A stretch of 56,547 nt of DNA from a virus. The notes beneath the pieces were generated by a model. The model worked only from the letters and a program-made list of their open reading frames with translations. It did no database searches and was not told the origin of the DNA. A program made the position numbers and the translations under genes. The DNA lies in IMG/VR virus record IMGVR_UViG_3300021376_000069, positions 1 to 56,547 of that record, one strand, 5' to 3'. Position 1 is the first letter of the stretch; every line of letters starts with the position of its first letter. Of the stretch, positions 1-11,600 are shown one piece after another.

Positions 1-1719
1 ATTTACATATTTTTTTGCTTTTTTAAGCTCTGCAATTACCTGCTCTAAGAATTGATTAATTGGATTTTGAGTAGTATAGTCCCTTAGCATTGTAGAACGA
101 AATTCAGTAATAGAATCATTTGGGATATATTCTACTTTATTCTCTACACCATAGGTAGCTAAAAATGGGTCTGTAGATTCCTTTATCTTTTTATTTAAAT
201 TATTAATTGTTTCTATTTTACTTACTCCAACTGCTCTCTTTACTGGAGTAGAGGTTAGCTTTGCAAAGCTTTCTCTTCTTTTCGCTTGTTCCTTTAAAGC
301 TGAGTCCCCGTCTTTTAAACGTTGAAAGTTTTCAATAAATTTATTTAAATTTGGAGAATTAGGATCATTAGATTCAAACAAAATATCAGTACGAAAAAAG
401 CTGTCTGGGCTAACAAAATAACAGTATTCATCAAAATTATTTCCAGCAGGATTTAAAGTTTCGACAGGTATTACACCTTTAGATACTAACTCTAATAATT
501 CAATTAATAAAAGATAAGCTTTATTTTCATAAGTCATAGCTCGATCAGCTTTAATTGAATTAATTTTATTTATAGCAGATTTTACATCACTTAAATCCTT
601 GTCAGCTTCTTTTGGCTTTAAATTATCTAATAGGCTGTCAGATGTAGGTATAAATGTATTCTTTAGATTTTTTGGAGTGTTCACTACAGCATCTGCTGCT
701 GATATCATTTGATTTACTAGCTTATCTCCTAATGATAAATAATTCTTTATAAGATAATTAACGCCAGTAAAAGCGTTAATTAAACAATTTAATATTGGAT
801 TCACAATTTTAGGAACATTCTCAAGTGCAGATGTTAATGCACTTAAAACTGTTTTGATTAAAGGTAAAAACAAACCACTTAAATTCAAACGAATATTTAA
901 TAAATCAAAGCTATATTTCACAAATAAAGAGGGTAACATTAAAGCTAATGGAGGTAAATTCTTTGGGCATAAACCATTATTTTTAATCGCTTCAAGCAAT
1001 GCACAAATACCTAGCATCGGTCCTTTTGGGTCTAATGCTGCATTCATCTTAGAAAGAAAATTTTTAATCTTACCTAGTATTTTAGAAAAATCAAAGGCCC
1101 ACTCTAATGAAGGTAAATGTAGTTCAAGCTTAAAATCAATAAAACAATCTAAACATTTTTCTAATCCAAAATTAGTTTTCCATCCAAATATATTTACTTT
1201 ATCTGGTATGCCATCTCCATTTGAATCAAAGCTAGCTAAATTATCATCTAAATATTTTGATATATTTTTATTTTTTATGAAATCTAAATTATATTTAAAA
1301 TCATTGGTTGCTTTATATTTGAAGTTAAGCTTTGGAGTCTTTTTGGGAGTGTAGCTATACATATCATTGAAGTCTACCTCCACTTGAGATTCAAACTTAT
1401 TAGCAATTAAACTAGAATCATTTGTAATTTGCTTTCCATCAATTGTGCACTCCTGAAAGAATAAGCTTTTTTTCTTTTTATCTACTGGCTCGTAAACCTT
1501 TGTATTTTCTTTTTCCTCTTTTATAAGCTTAGCTATTTCCGCAACTGATAAACCAAAACCTAATTCACCTGTTTCTACCGCAGCTTCCATAGTAATCAAT
1601 TGATTCATCATTAATATTTTAGGAGTTGTTTCTGTTTGAACTTTATTCAAGCTTAAAATTAATCCACGCTCATAAGCATTAATAAGCTCCATGACCGCAA
1701 GGTAGAATCTTTCATCCAT
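1..1719 (-). CDS. Virion-type protein with EF-hand-like loop, C-terminus beyond window
   Basis: An open frame runs leftward from an ATG at 1719 to the window edge, giving at least 573 codons without a stop, so the C-terminus is missing. I do not recognise the family. The middle contains a calcium-loop-like motif DSNGDGIPDKV, as in dockerin, thrombospondin-3 or EF-hand-like loops, followed by a Cys/Leu-rich hydrophobic stretch. The start overlaps the stop of the upstream gene (TAATG), indicating translational coupling inside the minus-strand structural operon. A structural or internal virion role is inferred from position only. Confidence 0.75.
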   Translation of the reverse strand, partial: MDERFYLAVMELINAYERGLILSLNKVQTETTPKILMMNQLITMEAAVETGELGFGLSVAEIAKLIKEEKENTKVYEPVDKKKKSLFFQECTIDGKQITNDSSLIANKFESQVEVDFNDMYSYTPKKTPKLNFKYKATNDFKYNLDFIKNKNISKYLDDNLASFDSNGDGIPDKVNIFGWKTNFGLEKCLDCFIDFKLELHLPSLEWAFDFSKILGKIKNFLSKMNAALDPKGPMLGICALLEAIKNNGLCPKNLPPLALMLPSLFVKYSFDLLNIRLNLSGLFLPLIKTVLSALTSALENVPKIVNPILNCLINAFTGVNYLIKNYLSLGDKLVNQMISAADAVVNTPKNLKNTFIPTSDSLLDNLKPKEADKDLSDVKSAINKINSIKADRAMTYENKAYLLLIELLELVSKGVIPVETLNPAGNNFDEYCYFVSPDSFFRTDILFESNDPNSPNLNKFIENFQRLKDGDSALKEQAKRRESFAKLTSTPVKRAVGVSKIETINNLNKKIKESTDPFLATYGVENKVEYIPNDSITEFRSTMLRDYTTQNPINQFLEQVIAELKKAKKYVN

Positions 1720-2003
1720 TATTTTATATCCTTATATTTTTTCCTATTACTAGATGATTTCTTTAAATTAGCTTCATACTCATTAGCTAATTTAATTGCA
1801 TTCTGTTCATTGTCTAAAACTGAGGAAGCATTAGTTACACTTAATAATGATAGCATTTCCAGCATCATATCCTTTAAATCTTCCTTAGTTACAAAATCGC
1901 GAGCAATCTTTTTGAATAGCTTCTCGTATTGTTCCTCTAGGATATTATCCTCTTTAGCAGATTCTAAGGTTTCGCCCTTGGATAGCTTATTCAAAAATGT
2001 CAT
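1719..2003 (-). CDS. Small charged helical protein of the virion operon
   Basis: A 94-aa product rich in Lys, Glu and Leu with predicted amphipathic helices; it includes the run VTKEDLKDMMLEMLSLLS. It has no recognised domain, signal peptide or membrane segment. It overlaps the gene upstream by 17 nt and the gene downstream by a TAATG junction, so it sits in one transcript with the structural block. Function unknown. Confidence 0.7.
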   Translation of the reverse strand: MTFLNKLSKGETLESAKEDNILEEQYEKLFKKIARDFVTKEDLKDMMLEMLSLLSVTNASSVLDNEQNAIKLANEYEANLKKSSSNRKKYKDIK

Positions 2004-2487
2004 TTTCTTCCTCTAGTAATAAATTTATCTGTTCATTTATTTCTATCTGCTTTTTTAATTCAAGTAAAACTATATAATCCTCATAGGTTATTTTTGTTTT
2101 TGAAGTATTAAATACCTCAATTGCTGCTCTTTTAAGTGATTCATTCTTAGAGATATCTAATGAATATTTGTCATTTTGAGATAAAATGTCATCATGCATT
2201 GCGGCTTTAAAATCAAATATCTCTTTACGTATCAATGGAGAATCTTGCTTTAAAGCATCTATAAAAAATAAAGCTTTTTTAGAATCAATATCTGTTAAAG
2301 GAATCTCGGGATTCTCTCTAGACTTTCTTAAGATTTGTTCTATTTCTGGCAACGTAGTAGATTCTACTTGCTCTTGAACTTCCTCAAGCTTGGCTTTTTG
2401 ATAAGAATTTTCTGCAAAATTCTTAAACAATTTACCATAATCTAAATTTAATTTATTATTATATATGTCTTTAAATATATCAGACAT
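1987..2487 (-). CDS. Unknown helical protein of the virion operon
   Basis: A 166-aa, Glu/Lys-rich product, almost entirely helical by composition, starting MSDIFKDIYNN and ending in an acidic tail (LLLEEENDIFE). The start codon abuts the stop of the next gene upstream at 2487. No family recognised. Its place between structural genes suggests a virion or assembly function, which is inference. Confidence 0.75.
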   Translation of the reverse strand: MSDIFKDIYNNKLNLDYGKLFKNFAENSYQKAKLEEVQEQVESTTLPEIEQILRKSRENPEIPLTDIDSKKALFFIDALKQDSPLIRKEIFDFKAAMHDDILSQNDKYSLDISKNESLKRAAIEVFNTSKTKITYEDYIVLLELKKQIEINEQINLLLEEENDIFE

Positions 2488-2894
2488 TATACACTCTCTT
2501 CATAACTCAAGGTTAAACCTAAATCAATCTTTATAGTAGCTAGAGTTTGACCAGGACAATAAACTCTTAACCATACCGATTTATAATCTTGATTTGAAAT
2601 ATTAGGTATTACACATTTTTCATTTATAGGAATTTCATTCCATTGCTTTTCTGATGGCTGTGCAGATGTATATGCAAGCTTAATAGACCAACCACTTGGA
2701 GATAAAATCATGTCGCCTATTAAATCCGGAATTACAGGCTTTAATTCTATATTAGAATGAGTGTTTGTATTATCAGCCTTTACCAATAATTGAAGCTGAT
2801 AATCACCACCAGTATAGCCATTATGATTCGTTACAATATAATCAGTAAGATTATTAATTTCTATTTGTGATGCATCATATAATTTTAATGTCAT
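2487..2894 (-). CDS. Beta-rich probable structural protein
   Basis: A 135-aa product of alternating hydrophobic and polar residues typical of a beta sandwich. It contains a short motif, SVWLRVYCPGQT, of a kind I associate with small phage head or tail decoration proteins. No catalytic signature is visible. It overlaps the 780-aa gene by 4 nt (ATGA type junction). I treat it as a structural protein with unknown location in the particle. Confidence 0.7.
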   Translation of the reverse strand: MTLKLYDASQIEINNLTDYIVTNHNGYTGGDYQLQLLVKADNTNTHSNIELKPVIPDLIGDMILSPSGWSIKLAYTSAQPSEKQWNEIPINEKCVIPNISNQDYKSVWLRVYCPGQTLATIKIDLGLTLSYEESV

Positions 2895-5233
2895 ATTCTA
2901 TTTCCTCTGTTTGCATTAAATCCACGGCGCTTATCTTTTTTATTCCCAGTAAAAGCAACACCTGCTAATGCCGCACCAGATAATGTCATGGTTCGAGTTT
3001 GTAACCCTATACTAGCGGTACCAAAATTTTTAGTCAAGGTGTCTTTATAATAGTTGTCTACAAAGCCTAAATCATCCTTATTCAATTTAGCTATTTGCTC
3101 AAAGTTTTCATTCAATGCAGCAGGATTATTTCCAGCTTTATATTTATCCTTTAATAAACCCTTCATCATTCCAGATTGAATATTATCAGAATATGCGCCT
3201 ACTGCTTTTTTTACACCTACACCCATTGCACCACCTGCAACACCCATTATAAAGCCTTCCTCAGGATTATCATATAAAGCATAGCCTAAACCAGCACCAA
3301 CAGCACCTGAGCCTAATATCTTTGCAATAGAGGTTTTATCACTTTCTAGTGCAGCGGCAAAGCTACTATGTGGCTTTGTTGTCATTGCTGATTGATTATG
3401 CGCAGCCGCAGCAATAGGATTAAACCCTTCCTTTATATTTTGATCATACTGAGTTTTATAAGCATTATAGCTAGTGTCATCCAACATAGGATTAGACAAT
3501 AACCGTTTCATTGGTTCTGTTTTTCCACCATGTGAAGCAATAACTTCGTCTAAAGTTTGCCCTTTTATATTCTTGCCAGATTTATCAAAATTTGTAGGGT
3601 TTACTTCTTTTGCAAAAAGATCAACTTTATCAACTTCTACTCCAAAATCCTGAGCTACTTTCTTTTCGTAAGCACCAACGCCTACAGACTCTAAGGATTT
3701 GTTATACTGTTCTTTTAATGCTTCTGCTTTTTTTGCCGCTTCGTCTGCTTGTTGGGTTGCTGCTGCTTGGGTGCTAACAGAAGCTTGTTGTTGTACAGTT
3801 GCTTGCGCTGAGATTTGCGGTGGAGTAGATATAACTGGTTGTGTAGCTTGAGGGGTATTAACAGATTGCGATGCAATTGTTGTTGTAGATGGCGCGGTTT
3901 GCGGTGCTGAAACATTTACGACTACAGGTTGATCGACATTCACAGTTGATTGGTCAAATGAATCATCTGCAGTAGCAAAACCTACCTCTGTTTTTTCGGA
4001 TTGAGGATACATCTCATCTGCTTCATCTAAAATTTTAGCTTGCTGTGTTTGTGTTTGTACCTCTACTTGACTGGTTGTTTCAGGTTGACTAACATTCTTA
4101 CTAACATCGTCAGTGCTAGTGATTACAGGTTGTTCTACAATTACAGTTTCAGGATTAACATTATCTACCTGAGATACTGTAGCTTGCACTGGAGGAGGCG
4201 GAGGAGCTTTAACGATTGGTCTAACTCTATCAGGATTAGCTGCTTTGTAAGCAGGAAAAATATTTTCAATTTCACTTTCAGTTAATCTATGATTCATATG
4301 CTCAAATAATTCACCATTATGTTCATAAGTTTTATACTCTATACGATCCATCTCCTTGACTGGAATTCCCACATCTTCATTAGCACGGGTATTTAAAAAT
4401 TTTAATTCTTCTTCAGTTCTGTTTTGATAAGGACTAAATCTATTAAAGTTTTCGTTAGATAAATCTCGAGTAACTTGCGGCTGCATACTTTCAACTACAC
4501 TCTCTGCACTAGATTTTGCTTGAGATGCTGTAGTGTTGCTAACTTCTGTTAGTTGTGGTTTCATTTTATTAAATGCAGCTATTTGAGCCTCAGTAGTATT
4601 GTATCTGGCATTTAAAGCAGAACGCTCAGCCTCTTCAACTGAATCCTCTAAATTTGACTTTAAATATTTTGTATCTCCTGTCTCTAAATAATGTTTAAAA
4701 CCTCTGTGCATTCCAGTATCTTGTGCTTGAATTGCATTCCCTAATCTTATATCGTCTGGGGATATTTCTTTTGATAAATTAGCCGCTAATACTTCCGGGT
4801 TAAAATTTTTCGAATTGATTTCCTTTATATGACTAATGTTAACATTTCCCGTACCGTATTTTTTAAATTTTTCTATATCTTTGTACTCAGTGTTAAAATC
4901 TGAACTTCGAGACTTTGGCATGTTAGCCGCTTGCTCCTGTTTGCCAAAGTGACTATTTTCAAAAGCTTCTAACTGCGTATCCACGTATTCATTAAATCTT
5001 TGGGGATTGCCATTTGCATAAAGTGGTGCTTCTGTCTCTACTTTTCCCAAGGTGCTATTGAAAATTTTTTGTCTGGATCCATAATCCTCCATGTTCTTTA
5101 AAGAACCTACAGCACTTTGACGCGCATTATACATCGCAATCATTGCTTCTTCGCCAGTTTTAACTCCCGAAGATACCTCTTTCGCTATGCTTTTTACAGC
5201 GGTCGCAAACTCTTTTGCTATTGCTATTGACAT
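2891..5233 (-). CDS. 780-aa virion protein with P/Q/T-rich linker and glycine zipper
   Basis: The N-terminal half is polar and helical. Residues about 340-500 form a low-complexity linker rich in Pro, Gln, Thr, Ala and Val, with repeated PVV, QPV and AQAT pieces. The C-terminal 180 residues include a Gly/Ala zipper-like membrane segment (GSGAVGAGLGYALY and GVAGGAMGVGV) and end in a basic tail. Such glycine-zipper proteins are known among phage ejection and internal virion proteins. The start overlaps the stop of terL by a few bases. No enzyme motif found; an ejection or inner-core role is inference. Confidence 0.75.
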   Translation of the reverse strand: MSIAIAKEFATAVKSIAKEVSSGVKTGEEAMIAMYNARQSAVGSLKNMEDYGSRQKIFNSTLGKVETEAPLYANGNPQRFNEYVDTQLEAFENSHFGKQEQAANMPKSRSSDFNTEYKDIEKFKKYGTGNVNISHIKEINSKNFNPEVLAANLSKEISPDDIRLGNAIQAQDTGMHRGFKHYLETGDTKYLKSNLEDSVEEAERSALNARYNTTEAQIAAFNKMKPQLTEVSNTTASQAKSSAESVVESMQPQVTRDLSNENFNRFSPYQNRTEEELKFLNTRANEDVGIPVKEMDRIEYKTYEHNGELFEHMNHRLTESEIENIFPAYKAANPDRVRPIVKAPPPPPVQATVSQVDNVNPETVIVEQPVITSTDDVSKNVSQPETTSQVEVQTQTQQAKILDEADEMYPQSEKTEVGFATADDSFDQSTVNVDQPVVVNVSAPQTAPSTTTIASQSVNTPQATQPVISTPPQISAQATVQQQASVSTQAAATQQADEAAKKAEALKEQYNKSLESVGVGAYEKKVAQDFGVEVDKVDLFAKEVNPTNFDKSGKNIKGQTLDEVIASHGGKTEPMKRLLSNPMLDDTSYNAYKTQYDQNIKEGFNPIAAAAHNQSAMTTKPHSSFAAALESDKTSIAKILGSGAVGAGLGYALYDNPEEGFIMGVAGGAMGVGVKKAVGAYSDNIQSGMMKGLLKDKYKAGNNPAALNENFEQIAKLNKDDLGFVDNYYKDTLTKNFGTASIGLQTRTMTLSGAALAGVAFTGNKKDKRRGFNANRGNRI

Positions 5234-7434
5234 TACCAGCTCCTATTCTTTGAGCCAAAACGTCCTCTTTTTTGAGAAACCCCAAACGAAGACATACTGT
5301 TTTGACTAGGGTTATTTTTCCAATTCTCTATACCATCTAGTATAGAAGGTTGCTTTTCTTTAATCAAATTACGACCAGATTGCTTAGTATTAGATTGATA
5401 TGCAGGTAAACCATCCTGCCTATAGATATCCTTTACTGCCTTGTCTTCCTCTATCGAACCGTTACCTCGCATTATTTTTAATACATTCACTTGTCCTGGA
5501 AATGCTTTTTTCTGCGCATCAAATAGCTTACTATCAGCTTCATCATGTGGAGATATGTAAGTGCTTGCATGCTCTCCTTTTTTATGGAAGCTAGGTACTG
5601 ATAGCATATTAGTTTTACCAGCATAAACAGATTCCTCTAATACTAAAGCTCCAAGAGCAAGCATTAAAGCATCTAATCTATGGTCTCCAATTCTATCATT
5701 ATTCATACCGTACACTGGTTTACCTGTTGTTGGATGTCGTTTTGCAATAACATAATTTTGTAGCTGTGCTCTTAGCTTTTCATCATCTGCTGGGAAAATA
5801 AAATTACTGTCTTCAAAAACTCTTTGCGCGTTTTCTACTAAAAAGTTTTTCCCAGGCTTTTTAATTACATCATTTGTAACAGGGTCTTTTAGCTCTACCA
5901 TCTTAGAGAAATTAAATGCAGTTAATCTTTCTGGAATTAAAACAGTCTCAACATCTATTGCAGTTTTGTTTGGTTTTTGCCTAAGTCTATACGCCTCGTA
6001 TCTTAAATCTTCAATAATAGTATGTCCATAGCCTTCATCTGCATAGATATAATTAGGCTTCCATTTATAATTTAATTTAATCAACTCAGCAATCCATTTC
6101 CTAGCAGAATATTCCTCGTGAGGAATATTAATTGCATCTAACGCTACCCACATCTGAGCCATTGGAAAATAACCTACAACATAAAATTCTGTTCCGGCAT
6201 TTTTATTCCAGTCAATGCCAATTGCTATAGAACGATTATTCGAGCCTGCAATACCTAATTTATTTGTCAAGAATGCACTTGAGCTAGTATCCAAATAGCT
6301 ATAATCAATTCTTGCTTTTTGAATCCAATCTGCTTTAAATACACCATCCTCGGAATCTATAAAAACCGCCATATATTCCGCCATAAAAGATTCCTTAGTA
6401 GAGTCTCTAAGTATTTCCTCTTTAATTTTCTCCCAGTGAGGTATTACACTTGAAGGATGAAAATCCTCTTTAAAATCTGCACGCTCTAAGCACCATTCAT
6501 AAAACTTAGATTTCTTACCAATTGGTGTTGATGTAGCTATAAGCATTGTATCTGGTGTAGTAGCTAAAATAGGATTGATTACTTTATCTAATACGTCCTT
6601 TGGAATCATATCCATTTCATCTAGATAAACTATATCTGCAGACTGACCACGCATAGTACCACCACCAGAGCCATCCTGACGCATACCAATACCTGAAACA
6701 AAGCCTTGTATAGTTGCTTGAGATTTAAACTCCATTTTAAAGGTAGGAGTTTTAATATAAAGATTATCTCCAGTACCGCTGGTAACCTCACTTCTTAGCT
6801 CGTAATTACGTTTAATTAGCTTTTCCATTTCTTCAAAAATTGTAGTTAATTGAGCCTGATATGGAGTTACTATCATTATACTTGGACCAAGCATAACCTC
6901 GTTGCCCTGAAGGTCTCTACCCTTATTTACCTTCAAATTAAACGCATAATAAAGTAGCTTAAGCGCACTCATAAAGGTTTTACCAGAACGACGCCCCTCT
7001 CTAATTGCAATACGCTTAGAGCTACATCTAAGCTGTTCCTTTTGATATGCTCTTAGCTTCCATTTAGGGTCTTCATCATTGAAGCCAAACATTAATTCAG
7101 CCCATGCTACAGGGTCTATTGTAGCTAATAATATCTTTTTAGCTTGTTCCTTTGGCACACCACTCTTTTGTACAATCTCGTCTAGCTTAGATGCACTGCC
7201 AGGAGGTAAACCTCTAGGGATACCCTTACATGGGATTATAAAATCCTTTTGCTCAGGATATTTAGCGGCCTGTCTTATTTGACAGCTGATGCAGGTTTTA
7301 TGCACATCTGTACGAATATTATAATTTTCTTTATAATATTCGATTACATCCTCTGGTATCTCTGCATTTACTTTATGATGAGTCACACCATATTCATTTG
7401 TTTCATACAAGAAATCTATGTCCGGTTTTTTCAT
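5233..7434 (-). CDS. terL: Terminase large subunit
   Basis: Packaging motor ATPase and nuclease, 733 aa, longer than most TerL. An N-terminal extension (about 1-110) carries cysteines (CISC, IPCKG) that could bind metal. The ATPase shows Walker A REGRRSGKT (146-153), Walker B IVYLDEMD (about 270) and the coupling motif LIATSTPIGK. The RNase H-like nuclease shows AIGIDWN, YIYADEGYG and GDHRLDALMLALG, which supply the usual acidic metal ligands. It is flanked by virion-type genes with 1-4 nt overlaps. Unambiguous family assignment; packaging mode (cos or pac) cannot be read from this. Confidence 0.95.
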   Translation of the reverse strand: MKKPDIDFLYETNEYGVTHHKVNAEIPEDVIEYYKENYNIRTDVHKTCISCQIRQAAKYPEQKDFIIPCKGIPRGLPPGSASKLDEIVQKSGVPKEQAKKILLATIDPVAWAELMFGFNDEDPKWKLRAYQKEQLRCSSKRIAIREGRRSGKTFMSALKLLYYAFNLKVNKGRDLQGNEVMLGPSIMIVTPYQAQLTTIFEEMEKLIKRNYELRSEVTSGTGDNLYIKTPTFKMEFKSQATIQGFVSGIGMRQDGSGGGTMRGQSADIVYLDEMDMIPKDVLDKVINPILATTPDTMLIATSTPIGKKSKFYEWCLERADFKEDFHPSSVIPHWEKIKEEILRDSTKESFMAEYMAVFIDSEDGVFKADWIQKARIDYSYLDTSSSAFLTNKLGIAGSNNRSIAIGIDWNKNAGTEFYVVGYFPMAQMWVALDAINIPHEEYSARKWIAELIKLNYKWKPNYIYADEGYGHTIIEDLRYEAYRLRQKPNKTAIDVETVLIPERLTAFNFSKMVELKDPVTNDVIKKPGKNFLVENAQRVFEDSNFIFPADDEKLRAQLQNYVIAKRHPTTGKPVYGMNNDRIGDHRLDALMLALGALVLEESVYAGKTNMLSVPSFHKKGEHASTYISPHDEADSKLFDAQKKAFPGQVNVLKIMRGNGSIEEDKAVKDIYRQDGLPAYQSNTKQSGRNLIKEKQPSILDGIENWKNNPSQNSMSSFGVSQKRGRFGSKNRSW

Positions 7435-8642
7435 TAAAGTCTTCCTATGTTTGAAAAATAATCTCTATTCATATGTATTATCGATGCTTCATTTCCTAAA
7501 GCCGATCTACTATTTGTATGAGAACTATTCATTGCTTGCAAGGCTCTTTGACGCATAGTCACTGCATTTCTACTAAAATAGGGCTGTACATCTCCTGCAG
7601 TATCTAACCTGGGTCTATTTGCACTGTTGCGTCTCATTGTTTCAGAAAACAAATGAGAGCTCACCGTACCCATAATTGCAGATGCACCAAATATCGTTGC
7701 AGAAACTGCTAAGCTACCAATACTAGAAAACGCAGCACCACCTATTGCAGCACCACCTATTGCACCAAATATACCGCCTGCAGCTCCTAGCATAGTTGAA
7801 TTATCCGCACCTAACATAGCTGAAAAGGATTCACCTAAAAACTTACCTGCTGAATACCCAGCACTAGCACCCATGCTTGCACCTATCATCGGCGCTGCAA
7901 CACCTAGTATTCTATCTACAAAGGGTACAGCCTTAACACTACCTATACTACCAATTCTAAAAAAGGAATTAGGATTAGAAACCTTATAAGCTCGAGCCTG
8001 ATCAGTTAAACCTTTAGACATGTTTGCTTGATTATAAAATCCAAGTCTTTGCTCTGCAGTAAAGCCAGCATTAGATAATACACTTGCTTGCTGTGCTGCG
8101 GTGTATTGTCCTAAGGCTTTAACCTGATAGGAATTTTCTAAACCAAAATGCAAACCTATACCGTAAGAAGTCAAACCACCAAATAAACCTTCTACACCAC
8201 CCTCTTGATAGCTACTATAACCAGTGTAAAGAAGCCCAGCTGCATTAACCCCAGCAAACAATTTACCAATATTAATTGGAGTGTTTCCTGCTACACCTAA
8301 TCTCCGAGTGCTATTAAGTATTGCATTATCTAACTCTTGGGCTGATTTCATAGAGTTAGCCATATTCATTAGCTTGCCTTCCTTACCACTAAAATTAGGA
8401 AAAACCTTAATATCTTTAAAGTTTACTCCACCACCCATAGTCTCATCGTAAATTAAAGGCATCAAGCTAGTACTATTGGTCACATTACCCACAAATGGCA
8501 TAGAGCCAACTGCAGCACTAAAAAAGCTATTTTGTAATACGCTAAATTGACTTGCTGCAATTGCACCAATTCCTGCAACACCTAAAGCGTTACTAATTAC
8601 GTCCCTAGTACTTAAGCCTTCTTCGTCTCTTGGATTACTCAT
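7434..8642 (-). CDS. Gly/Ala-rich membrane-active virion protein
   Basis: 402 aa with several long Gly/Ala/Ser hydrophobic stretches, including AAPMIGASMGASAGYSAG and MLGAAGGIFGAIGGAAIGGA, the pattern of glycine-zipper pore-like segments. The tail is Arg/Asn-rich. No catalytic motif. It lies between TerL and the 1566-aa nuclease-like protein in the same operon. By analogy with other phage internal proteins it may insert in the host envelope during DNA delivery; that is inference. Confidence 0.7.
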   Translation of the reverse strand: MSNPRDEEGLSTRDVISNALGVAGIGAIAASQFSVLQNSFFSAAVGSMPFVGNVTNSTSLMPLIYDETMGGGVNFKDIKVFPNFSGKEGKLMNMANSMKSAQELDNAILNSTRRLGVAGNTPINIGKLFAGVNAAGLLYTGYSSYQEGGVEGLFGGLTSYGIGLHFGLENSYQVKALGQYTAAQQASVLSNAGFTAEQRLGFYNQANMSKGLTDQARAYKVSNPNSFFRIGSIGSVKAVPFVDRILGVAAPMIGASMGASAGYSAGKFLGESFSAMLGADNSTMLGAAGGIFGAIGGAAIGGAAFSSIGSLAVSATIFGASAIMGTVSSHLFSETMRRNSANRPRLDTAGDVQPYFSRNAVTMRQRALQAMNSSHTNSRSALGNEASIIHMNRDYFSNIGRL

Positions 8643-8644
8643 AT

Positions 8645-11600
8645 TTACATCCTATTGTGTTGTATTGGATTTGCCTTTAAGCTACGGTTAGCATTATGCT
8701 GTAATGCTTCCATTTGTCTTATTCTTGCGGCTTTATTTCTATTACTAGCTGCTGGCATAGCAGCATGACTTACTGGATTTCTAGTAGCTTCTATTAAAGC
8801 TATATTGTTATCAAGCATAGAACCATTATATTGTAGCTTGTTTGTTAATTGCTTTGAGCCTTTAGTTTCTATCAAACGCTTCAAATCATTTTGAAGCTCA
8901 GGTAAAAATTCATTATGCCTTGCTGGATTTAAATGCATATCAATCGAACTATAGTCGTCCTGAAATGGCTTTCCAAATCTTTTATCCTGATAGGTTAACT
9001 GTAATCTTGCAGTTTGTAAAAAGTCTAGCTTACTTTTAGTTTTGGTTTGAGAGAATTTTATATCATTTACTATTTGCTCTATTTCCTGCTTATGCGCATC
9101 TGTAACCTTTGATTCCTTTTGAGCAGACAACATCACACCTAACATATTTGTTAAATTTGAATCTCTAGCGGCTTTATTATAATTGGCAAAGGTATTGAAG
9201 GTTACAGATTGATTTGTTTGCTTATATATATCATTGTATACCTGAAAGAATGGCTGACTAAACATACCTCTTCTAGATTCCATAGCATATTTTTGCGCCG
9301 CAGAAAAAGCTTTCTCATTATACATTTGCTCCTCACCCTTACCTTCGTATGGTAAGTAAGCAACTGCACCTCTCTTTAACAGCTCTAAATTTAAATTCTT
9401 ATCTCCAGCCATCAAGGTAGCAACCTGACGACCATAGGTTACATTTGCTGGATCAAATACTAGGCTTAAGTCCTTTCCTTCATCTACCATTTGCTGAAGT
9501 ATAGCCTTAGCCTGTTCTGCGTATGGCTGTGCTGCTCTATCATCATGTGCAGTTTCTGGAGCATCAATACCAGCTAAACGGAAGCTATAATTTCCACTAC
9601 CCATAAATTTAGCTAAAGCATTATCTGGAGTACCTCTTTTTTGAAGCGTAATAGTATCAGCATCCTCTACTGTAATGTCATAGCCATCCTTGAGATTTAA
9701 CTTAACTAAATTCGCACCCTTAAGTGACATTGCTTCCTGAGGTGTTATAGCCTCTACGCTTGTAGGAAAGCTACGCATAGGCTCCTTGAATCTAGCACCT
9801 ACAAAGCCTCGTAGCATAGTATATATATCACCCTTAGCTGTAAAATATCTTTCGGTAAATGCCGCGCGTGTATATTCTCTTCTTTCCTGCATTAGCTTTT
9901 GATCTTCAAATACTGCAAAGCTTATTCCTGGACCTTGATATGGAGAACCAAAGTCTGTCATTGCTTTACGTAATAATGGCGCAATACCCTGCTCTGACAT
10001 ACCTTCAGAGCTTGCATAGTATTTATCATTTAAACGTTTTCTAAACTCGTTCTCTCCACCAAAGAATTGTGCTTGGTTCTGAAACCAAGCATCAAAATCA
10101 GGAGATAAAATAGAATCTGGTTTTTCTGGTGTTTGCTGCAGACTCAAAGCCGCTAAACCTAAGACTCCAGCGCCATACATACCAAAGAACTTAGCACCAG
10201 CAGGACTATCTAATAGCTGTGTATAGTATTTGTCTAATCCGTTATCAAAGCTTTCAGTAAGTATTTTATTTGCAATTTGATTACGCTCACTAGCATTTAA
10301 TAATGGTACCTGCTTAGAAACTCTTTCAAAGCTCTCTAAGCTTTCTACACCTGGAGTAACTGTTGGTTTTTGACTTAAATCTATAGGTGCTTCATATAGA
10401 TGCTGTTTAAGCTCTGGCTCTGTTAATATAGGTACCTGTGCATTAGCAGTTCTAGGAAGCTGTTTGTAGCTTTCCTCTAGCTCTACATTTACTTGAGCAT
10501 ATTGCTTGGCCATTTGCTCAGTAGATAAATCCTTTGAATAGCTAGGATCAGCATATTCAGTACCATAGGATGTAATCACCTTACCTGTTTTTTGATAATC
10601 CTCAAAATCTAACCTGTATTGCTCTAGGCTTTTGTTTCCATAAACATTTATAGAGTTAATATCTGATTCAAAGGCTAGCTGAGATTTACCAAAGGTAGAG
10701 CTTCTGAGTGCAGCCTGTTGAATTGATTTCTTTTGTAGATATGCAAAATTATTCTTATCTCTAGATAATATTTGCTCAGTAGTTAAGTTAGAGCCAGTGT
10801 CTGCATGATGCTTGGATTCAAAAAAGGCTTCTACAAAATCTGTTTGATTTGGCACGCCAGCAGCTGTTCTAGTACCTGCTCCAGAGCCTATGGCTTCTCC
10901 ACTATAATATGTAGCTCTTGCACTAGTTAATTCCTGTTCAGTAAATCCACTAGGAGTAGTACCATAGCCTGTAATTCTAGAATATTCATCTATTTCATTT
11001 AATACATTTAGTGAGTATTGCTTTTGATTACCAGTAGATAAAAGACTTGCAGTTTGCTTATGCTCCTGCGCCATGCTTAGGGCTTCACGTATTTGTTGAG
11101 CAACTCTTTGTTCTGCAGTACCCTTACTTATTTCTGCTTCAGGCTTTATAGGTAGTATTGAATCTGAATGAAATATTCTATCGACCTTTTGTAATAGCTG
11201 TTCCTTATTTAGTACACTCGAAACCTTTTTAAAGCTTTGAATAGTATCGCTTGCAGTTTTCTCTCTATCAGTCGTAAATTTAACTAAAGCATTTCTTGTT
11301 GCTACAGCCTTTTCAGATTGGTCAGATTTATCTAAAAGCTCAGGTACAAATTCATAGGCATCTCTTGAGGTTTGATAAATAAAATTATTTGCTAATAGCT
11401 CCTGCTCAAGCTTTGCATAATCCTGTTCTCTATTCTTATAGCCATATAATGGATTATTTAATATTGATTGCTTGTACTCATGATAGCTTTGTATAAAATC
11501 TCTATCATATCCAGGACTTTGTACCTTTACTCTTTCTAAAAATGCATAATCAAAAATAGAAACCTGGTCTCTATATAATGGCTTTGCAATAATTCTAGAT

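Noticed and set aside
854-1354. 166-codon plus-strand frame
   Set aside because: It is the antisense of the long minus-strand gene that runs off the left edge; low-complexity Lys/Ser/Phe composition and no ribosome binding site.
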